The notes under the pieces: generated by a model
The model's database searches: none
The model's input: the letters and a program-made list of their open reading frames with translations, nothing else
Told to the model about the DNA's origin: nothing
Virus record (IMG/VR): IMGVR_UViG_3300010354_000018
Coordinates: 1 to 33,605 of that record
Source: a virus
DNA length: 33,605 nucleotides
Strand: one strand, 5' to 3'
In this document: positions 28,739-33,605 of the stretch, piece after piece
Numbering within the stretch: the first letter of the stretch is position 1
How the letters are laid out: every line of letters starts with the position of its first letter
Program-made: the position numbers and the translations under genes

Positions 28739-30973
28739 TTAAAAAGCGAGTCCGCTCGGTTTGTGGTCCTTAGCCTCCTTTTTATATTTTTCTGCGCTTA
28801 AGTCCTCCGGGTTTAAGACAATAACCCTATACAGCCTTTGAGTTTTTCCAAACATTTTGCGGACCTCTTGCTCAAAACCTAAAGCTTTTAACTCTTGGCC
28901 AATTTTCCATTGGCTTAACTTTTGGCCGCTTTTCTCCTCAACATAGGTTTTGATTTCGGTCGCCGTCAATAGCTCAACTGATTGGATCCCCTCGGCGTAC
29001 TCCGGGAGCTTGTAGTACATACTAATAAGCTCCGCCTCGTGTCTTATTTGTTCAAACTCGATAGTGTTGTTATTAAGTTTCTGCACGTCCTCCGCCGTAA
29101 GCCTCCAATTATAACCCTCGTTATAAAGGTGGTAAGCCTCGAGTAAAAGCTCCGTTTTATTAATTGAGTTATAAAGGGCGTGGTCGATACTTAAAACGTT
29201 TATCGGTACGATTCGACGGTTACCGGTAGGGTCGTTAAGGACAAGCTCGTCGTTTGAAGTTCCGCAAAGTACGGCCAAGCGTTTAAGTCTTACGTTTTTA
29301 CGGCCGTAAGGCTCGCGGAGGGTGAACTCGTCTTTACTTGTAAGCTCTTTTAAGCGTTTAGCCTCTTGCTTAGACTTACCGCCGAGCTCGTCGTCCATTA
29401 TTAGGAGCTTTTGACACATTAAAATTTCGTCGTCCTTCCCGGCGTCGAGTTTGCTCTCGGCGTAATAAGGTTTAAGTTTATCCGGGAGGAGGCGGCGGAA
29501 AAATTCCGTTTTCCCGGTGTTTTGTCCTCCGGTGAGAACTAATAAAATTGGCGAGTGCTGTTTATATATCGAGGCGATGATCCCGACAAACCACTTACGA
29601 ATAAATAAATATTTATAATCGGGGTCCACGTCGTTAACCTTGGCGCCGGTGTCGGTGTCGATACTTTTCGCGAGTTGGTCGAGTAGTCCAACGGGGCGTA
29701 GGTGGGCGTTTTGCTCTAAAAATTCGATAAGAGGGTTATACTCCGGGATAAAGTCGGAGGAAATAAGGCGCTCCACGGTGTCGACCGGAATTTTATCCGA
29801 GACGATCCTTTTAACTTGGAAGTAAACCGAGTTACTAAAAACGGTATCGACCTCGACCCCGTTGTTTTCTATATAGCGAGTAACTTCGTTACGTTTAAGG
29901 TTATAGTTATTTTTAATGAATAGCTCCAACTTTTCGAGAGGAGTAAGGTCCTCGGTAAGTTTCAGCTCGACGCTCGAGTTAAAAACCTTTTCGACGATGC
30001 TTTTACTATCTTTGTCGCTAATATTATCGACTTGGTCGAGTAATTTTAAAACGTCCTCTTTTGTTCGTCCGCCTCTTTTACCTTGGTTGGCCACGGCGAC
30101 TATGTGCTTTGTTTTCGGCGAAACAAGGTTGAGGTTTGCCTCTTTAGCGTAATAAAAAAGGGTTGCTATTTTAATCCCGGTCCCTCCGCTTTTAATACAG
30201 TGGTTATATTGGCGGTCGCAAACCTCCGGGTTATATTTTTGGTTAAATCGGCTTATTGAGTGGTAATAAGGGCGGCCATTTTCGCCAAGTTCGGAGGCGA
30301 TAGCAAAACCTATCTCAAGCCAAATCTCGTAAGATCCGCGGGTAAGGTCGACGCCTCCGTTATTAATTTGCTCGATAAGGTAGTCGAGGTCGGACTCTCC
30401 GGTTATTATTTGCGGGAGCTTTTGGACCGGTGTACTCTTTTTAACTACTGCTTTAAAAAGTTGGGCCTTTTCGTTTATAAATGTTTGAGGGTCGAATGAA
30501 ACAAAGCGCGGGCGGGTTATATCCTTGCAAGACTTATCTAAAATTATTTGATAATTTTCTAGGTAATAAGTTTCGAGAGAGAGAAAGCTCTCGAGGTGTT
30601 TACTTGGATCTATTTTAATGATTACCGCAAGGCCGAGGCCCGAGGCGGAGCGAAAAGCTCCGTAGGTAAAGCGGTCGTTTGTTATATTTTGCCAATCTCT
30701 GCCAAGGTCCGGTGAGTCGTCAATATCGAGGCAAATAAAACCGGAGTGAGCTATTAGCTCGCTTTTAACTCTCTTGGTAAACGTCCCGGAAAGGGTAACG
30801 TAGGGGAGAGTATTTTCTTTTAATGCTTTGCGCTTAACTTTTTCCTCCTCCGCATTTATTGGCTTTATAAGGTTGGCCCAAGTTCCGTGCTTTACATTGT
30901 TTAAAAACTCAAGGATCGAACTCTCGCGCTCCGGCGTGTTGTCGAAGATTTTTTTAAAAAAGCTTATTCTCAT
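28739..30973 (-). CDS. Primase-helicase, BT4734/VirE type with DUF3874-like tail, 744 aa
   Basis: N-terminal residues 1-175 (ILEFLNNVKHGTWANLIKPI, HSGFICLDIDDSPDLG, KDITRPRFVSFDP) match the BT4734/VirE N-terminal domain, related to archaeo-eukaryotic primases; the D-x-D pair is LDIDD. Residues about 195-290 resemble a primase C-terminal linker domain. The middle (about 430-640) is a VirE-type helicase/ATPase with Walker A GGQNTGKTEF near residue 480 and LLIMDDELGG as Walker B. The last 100 residues are a DUF3874-like winged helix, duplicated in the next gene. It probably primes and unwinds phage DNA. The gene ends the early operon. Confidence 0.88.
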   Translation of the reverse strand: MRISFFKKIFDNTPERESSILEFLNNVKHGTWANLIKPINAEEEKVKRKALKENTLPYVTLSGTFTKRVKSELIAHSGFICLDIDDSPDLGRDWQNITNDRFTYGAFRSASGLGLAVIIKIDPSKHLESFLSLETYYLENYQIILDKSCKDITRPRFVSFDPQTFINEKAQLFKAVVKKSTPVQKLPQIITGESDLDYLIEQINNGGVDLTRGSYEIWLEIGFAIASELGENGRPYYHSISRFNQKYNPEVCDRQYNHCIKSGGTGIKIATLFYYAKEANLNLVSPKTKHIVAVANQGKRGGRTKEDVLKLLDQVDNISDKDSKSIVEKVFNSSVELKLTEDLTPLEKLELFIKNNYNLKRNEVTRYIENNGVEVDTVFSNSVYFQVKRIVSDKIPVDTVERLISSDFIPEYNPLIEFLEQNAHLRPVGLLDQLAKSIDTDTGAKVNDVDPDYKYLFIRKWFVGIIASIYKQHSPILLVLTGGQNTGKTEFFRRLLPDKLKPYYAESKLDAGKDDEILMCQKLLIMDDELGGKSKQEAKRLKELTSKDEFTLREPYGRKNVRLKRLAVLCGTSNDELVLNDPTGNRRIVPINVLSIDHALYNSINKTELLLEAYHLYNEGYNWRLTAEDVQKLNNNTIEFEQIRHEAELISMYYKLPEYAEGIQSVELLTATEIKTYVEEKSGQKLSQWKIGQELKALGFEQEVRKMFGKTQRLYRVIVLNPEDLSAEKYKKEAKDHKPSGLAF

Positions 30974-31033
30974 TTTTAGGGTGTATTTAAAGGGTTAAAA
31001 AAAGGGTTGTAAATATAGGGTAAAAATTTAGAG

Positions 31034-32383
31034 CTACGCTCTTTCGCTTTGCTTTTTCTTTTGCAAATTTATTTGAACGTGGACCCAACGAGGGTTATAT
31101 CCCATTTTCTCGGCGTGGGCTTTAAGATCTTCGTATGTGGCGCTCATTGAGTTAAAGAGGTTAATCCCTCCGCGGCTACTTTTAACCTCGACAAACTCAC
31201 CTTTCTTGAGTGCTTTCTTTTTAATATCGAAAGGCTTTTTACATTCTTTGCACTCGCGGGCGCTTGCGTGATTCATTGCTTCGCAACCTTCGCAAAGTTT
31301 CACCGGGGCAACGCCGGAGGAGCTACGTCTTGGCTTATGAAGGGACCAAGTGCGAGCGTCGTCCCAAAGCCCGTGCTTATAACAGTTAGCGCCCATATCA
31401 ATAAGGATAAAATACGGCTTGTTTTCAAAAAGTCGGGAGCCACGTCCGGCCATTTGTAACCAAAGCGGTAAGCTCATTGTCGCTCTATTAACGATAATAG
31501 CCTCTATACTTGGCTCGTCGTAACCGGTAGTAAGGACCGAGCAATTACTTAAAATTTGAAAAGCTCCGGCTTTAAAGTCTGCGAGTATCTTACGGCGTTT
31601 TTCGCTTGGTGTTGATCCGTCGACGTGCTCGCAAGTATAACCGGCCTCTCTTAGTTTTTCAACCGTTTTAAGGGAGTGCTCGACGTTAACATTAAAGATC
31701 AAAGTCTTTTTATCGCGGGCGAATTTCTCGAACTGCTCGACAAGTCCGTCGTAAAGGACCGCCTCGTCGAACTTCTTAAAAAGTGCGGCGTTGTTGTAGT
31801 CGTTACCGGTAACTTTAACGTCGGAAAAGTCGGCTTTTGCTGCATAGGTGCGACAAGGGACGAGGTAACCCTCCGCGAGTAGTTTCTCGATAGTTGTCGG
31901 CTCTGTTATCGTTTCATAGTAAAGACTTAAAGCGTCTTGTCCTCCGGTCCTTAGTGGCGTGGCTGTTGCTCCAATAATTAGCGGATCCTTTCCGCTTTCA
32001 CGGTAGCGGACGATTAGCTTATCAAATGTCTGCTTGTGAGCCTCGTCGATAATAATAACGTCCACGTCCGGTAACTCTCGGCGTCTAAGGGAGTCGACGC
32101 TTGCGAGGTAACAGTTATTTAAGTATTGAGGGTAACCCGGAGCGATAATAGTAGGGTTTAGGCCTAGGCGGAGGAGGTTGTCGTGTGCTTGGCTTATTAA
32201 CTCCTTTCGGTCGCATACGATCATTATACGGGACCCGCGACTTATCGCGCTTTTTGCTATTGTGGTAAAAACTACGGTTTTACCTCCTCCGGTAGGTATG
32301 CAAAGGATCGCGCTGTTTTTACCTTGGGCAAAAGTAGCGCGCAAGCTTTGGACGGCTTGCTCTTGGTAGGGTCTTAGTTGCAT
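31034..32383 (-). CDS. DEAH-box superfamily II helicase with C-terminal Cys4 zinc finger
   Basis: 449 residues from the ATG at 32383. Motif I is CIPTGGGKT (29-36), motif II IIIDEAHKQT (111-119; DEAH 113-116), motif III IGATATPLR, motif VI AGRGSRLFENK. The C-terminus carries CEGC, then ECKECKKPF, a Cys4 zinc finger. It belongs with type III restriction/RecG-like unwinding helicases used in phage replication or repair. A longer frame from a TTG at 32425 exists, but the ATG at 32383 follows the stop of the upstream 41-residue gene by one base, so it is preferred. Confidence 0.85.
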   Translation of the reverse strand: MQLRPYQEQAVQSLRATFAQGKNSAILCIPTGGGKTVVFTTIAKSAISRGSRIMIVCDRKELISQAHDNLLRLGLNPTIIAPGYPQYLNNCYLASVDSLRRRELPDVDVIIIDEAHKQTFDKLIVRYRESGKDPLIIGATATPLRTGGQDALSLYYETITEPTTIEKLLAEGYLVPCRTYAAKADFSDVKVTGNDYNNAALFKKFDEAVLYDGLVEQFEKFARDKKTLIFNVNVEHSLKTVEKLREAGYTCEHVDGSTPSEKRRKILADFKAGAFQILSNCSVLTTGYDEPSIEAIIVNRATMSLPLWLQMAGRGSRLFENKPYFILIDMGANCYKHGLWDDARTWSLHKPRRSSSGVAPVKLCEGCEAMNHASARECKECKKPFDIKKKALKKGEFVEVKSSRGGINLFNSMSATYEDLKAHAEKMGYNPRWVHVQINLQKKKQSERA

Positions 32384-32384
32384 A

Positions 32385-32510
32385 TTACTTTGTTTTTTCT
32401 TTTTTTTCTTTGATTTTAGCCTCAAGATATTTTATAACTTTCTTTTTTGAAATAAAAATAGGTTGGTTGGCTTTAATTACTTTTTGATAGTAGTCTCTTT
32501 CTTTGCTCAT
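32385..32510 (-). CDS. Lysine-rich hypothetical protein, 41 aa
   Basis: The ATG at 32510 overlaps the stop of the 32507-32692 gene (ATGA), and the TAA lies one base before the helicase ATG. The protein reads MSKERDYYQKVIKANQPIFI and ends in a lysine- and glutamate-rich helix. Tight coupling on both sides supports it as a real gene; function unknown, perhaps a nucleic-acid-binding peptide. Confidence 0.6.
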   Translation of the reverse strand: MSKERDYYQKVIKANQPIFISKKKVIKYLEAKIKEKKEKTK

Positions 32511-32692
32511 ATATTTTTGTTTTGTATCTCTCTGTAAAAGTAGTGTCTTGCGTTGTCTTTATGGTCGAATATCGGGGAGACGGCGACCCAAAAGAAAAGA
32601 AAACATTTTTGTTGCACTATGTAGCCGAAAAGCTCGACGCCGTCGGAGGTTGTCCTCCTTACTTTTACTATTCTATACTTATATCCTTTCAT
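32507..32692 (-). CDS. Hypothetical protein, 61 aa
   Basis: Small basic protein (MKGYKYRIVKVRRTTSDGVE, then LFGYIVQQKCFLFFWVAVSP) that looks like a small beta-barrel or Sm-like domain, with hydrophobic residues in strands more than in a membrane helix. Its start overlaps the previous gene by four bases and its stop overlaps the next start. Plus-strand frames in this stretch (32503-32779) are longer but lack any coupling or leader and are not supported. Confidence 0.6.
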   Translation of the reverse strand: MKGYKYRIVKVRRTTSDGVELFGYIVQQKCFLFFWVAVSPIFDHKDNARHYFYREIQNKNI

Positions 32693-33024
32693 TGTTTAAA
32701 TCTTTTAGTTGGTAGTACCTTTTCCCTAAACTCCTCGAGCTGCGAGTCAAAACTCGGCTTTATAAAGGCGAGCGTATAGTCGTCGTTAAACTCTAAAATA
32801 GGGTAGTCGGAAAAATATTTATAATTGTCGCAATAGTGGAAAACCAACTCTTTAAACTCCTCGAGGTCGTCGGTTGCCCTTATTACTTGTATAAATTGGC
32901 CGGCGTAATTTTTGGCGAGCTCTCCGGGCTTTGGGTCGTATAAGGCGAGAACGCCGCCAACGTTCTCGCGTATATAATTAACCATTTTTTGGTATTTTTC
33001 CCGGTTAAAAGGTTTTATAGCCAT
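32689..33024 (-). CDS. Hypothetical protein, 111 aa
   Basis: Unrecognised soluble protein with helices and strands (KYQKMVNYIRENVGGVLALY, QFIQVIRATDDLEEFKELVF, DYTLAFIKPSFDSQLEEFRE). It lies directly after the exonuclease gene; its ATG overlaps the exonuclease stop by 10 bases. Together with the exonuclease it may form part of a recombination module, but no motif says so. Confidence 0.65.
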   Translation of the reverse strand: MAIKPFNREKYQKMVNYIRENVGGVLALYDPKPGELAKNYAGQFIQVIRATDDLEEFKELVFHYCDNYKYFSDYPILEFNDDYTLAFIKPSFDSQLEEFREKVLPTKRFKQ

Positions 33025-33605
33025 TCCGGTAAGCTTAAAGTTAAAACTCCGTTTTCTGCTAGTGGGTTAAAAAACTCATATCCTCCCGGCTCTCCGTTCC
33101 AATCTTTAAAAGCTTGTACGTGCTTAGCCACCTCGGCGAAACCTTTGTCAATAAATTCCGGAGCCACTTTATAGACTTGGACGTTAAAGGGTGCGCTTGT
33201 CTCTACGGCAACGATAAAAAAGTCAGGTAAGTCTCCCGCTAAGTTTAGTGATCTGTTGGCGTGAAGATATAAGGCCGCTTGCCAATAGTACTTATATTTT
33301 ACAAAGTCTCTTAAAAAAGCTTTCGGAGAGGCGTCCGACGTTGTTTTAATATCTAGTATAAACCCGTCTCCGTAGCCGTCAACAAAACCCTTAAAAGGTA
33401 CGCCGGCAAAATCCCACTCTATAAGGAGCTCGGTCCCTTTTAGGTTTTTAATAAGGATATTCTTACGAGCTAAGTCGGCTATCGGTTTAACCTCGTCGAG
33501 GTCCTCCGGCTTAATAATTTCCTTACTAGCGTTAAGCTCGCAAAAGGTTGTATATTCTCCTCCGGCGCGTCGTCCACCTTTCCAAATAGCGTAAGAGCTC
33601 TCGAA
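33015..33605 (-). CDS. RecE-like PD-(D/E)XK exonuclease, C-terminal and overlapping part
   Basis: The frame enters from the right edge; the 123 terminal bases repeat residues 57-97 of the copy at 1-291. It then continues to TAA at 33015. The active site is visible: GFVDGYGDGFILDIKTTSDA carries the motif II aspartate (VD) and the D-x-K of motif III (LDIKT), the PD-(D/E)XK core. A Y-W-Q-A-ALYLHANR segment follows, where RecB-type nucleases carry the QxxxY motif. The protein ends SLPEWL. On the circle the full gene is 252 residues, a usual size for phage RecE-like/DUF3799 nucleases. Confidence 0.85.
   Translation of the reverse strand, partial: FESSYAIWKGGRRAGGEYTTFCELNASKEIIKPEDLDEVKPIADLARKNILIKNLKGTELLIEWDFAGVPFKGFVDGYGDGFILDIKTTSDASPKAFLRDFVKYKYYWQAALYLHANRSLNLAGDLPDFFIVAVETSAPFNVQVYKVAPEFIDKGFAEVAKHVQAFKDWNGEPGGYEFFNPLAENGVLTLSLPEWL
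33483..33605. repeat. Terminal direct repeat, right copy
   Basis: Identical to 1-123; see the left copy. Everything upstream of 33483 continues the exonuclease gene in the same frame. Confidence 0.9.

Noticed and set aside
32503-32779. Plus-strand frames of 70 and 85 codons
   Set aside because: They oppose three short minus-strand genes that are tightly coupled through ATGA overlaps; the plus frames have no leader or context.
1-33605. CRISPR arrays, tRNA genes, integrase or transposase
   Set aside because: No regularly spaced repeats, no cloverleaf-like segments and no recombinase signature were seen on either strand.

Overview
The window looks like an essentially complete genome of a contractile-tailed (myovirus-type) bacteriophage infecting a member of the Bacteroidota. 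The first 123 bases recur exactly at the end (1-123 = 33483-33605) and one nuclease gene reads straight across this junction, so the molecule closes to a circle of 33,482 bp. Evidence for a Bacteroidota host: gene starts are preceded by A/T-rich TTTAAAT-type leaders instead of Shine-Dalgarno sequences; the best promoter candidate fits the TTTG-N19-TAnnTTTG pattern of that phylum; and several proteins belong to families typical of it (BT4734/VirE primase-helicase with a DUF3874-like tail, 'transmembrane Fragile-X-F' protein, DUF6046-like tail protein). I found no integrase, transposase, tRNA, rRNA or CRISPR array, so there is no sequence evidence for lysogeny.

Layout. A divergent control region (2120-2278) separates two early blocks. 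Leftward from 2119, running through the circular junction to 28739, lie a small possibly DNA-binding protein, unknown small proteins, a candidate ssDNA-binding protein, a RecE-like PD-(D/E)XK exonuclease, a DEAH helicase and a VirE-type primase-helicase, ended by a terminator at 28685-28720. Rightward (2279-4714) lie a 32-residue membrane peptide, a stand-alone DnaA domain-IV protein, a DnaQ-like exonuclease and four small accessory genes of different base composition, ended by a terminator (4776-4805) that lies inside the 3' end of the convergent gene. Between the primase gene and the packaging genes is a 380-bp gene-free stretch (28359-28738) packed with TGTAAC repeats and a large inverted repeat, the best candidate for an origin or major regulatory site.

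The rest of the minus strand, from 28358 down to 4707, is one long late block: a stand-alone copy of the primase C-terminal domain, a VRR-NUC nuclease, an FmdB-like zinc ribbon, terminase small and large subunits, a gp36-like connector, a 996-residue portal-MuF-zincin fusion, neck/tail completion proteins, baseplate gpJ- and gpI-like proteins, a fibre, ClpP-type prohead protease with scaffold, major capsid, sheath, tube, a tail assembly chaperone with a -1 frameshift, tape measure, hub, spike, gp25 and LysM/X-type baseplate proteins, a second fibre, and a lysis cassette (holin-like proteins, M15 peptidase, spanin-like protein). Terminators after the tube gene and after the chaperone gene probably step expression down before the tape measure.

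The observations most worth follow-up are the GGGAAAC -1 frameshift (13689-13695) that makes a 185-residue chaperone, the portal-MuF-zincin triple fusion, the iteron/inverted-repeat region, the duplicated primase tail domain, the antisense ribbon-helix-helix gene inside the late block (18028-18180), and the 105-aa gene cassette flanked by exact 33-bp repeats.
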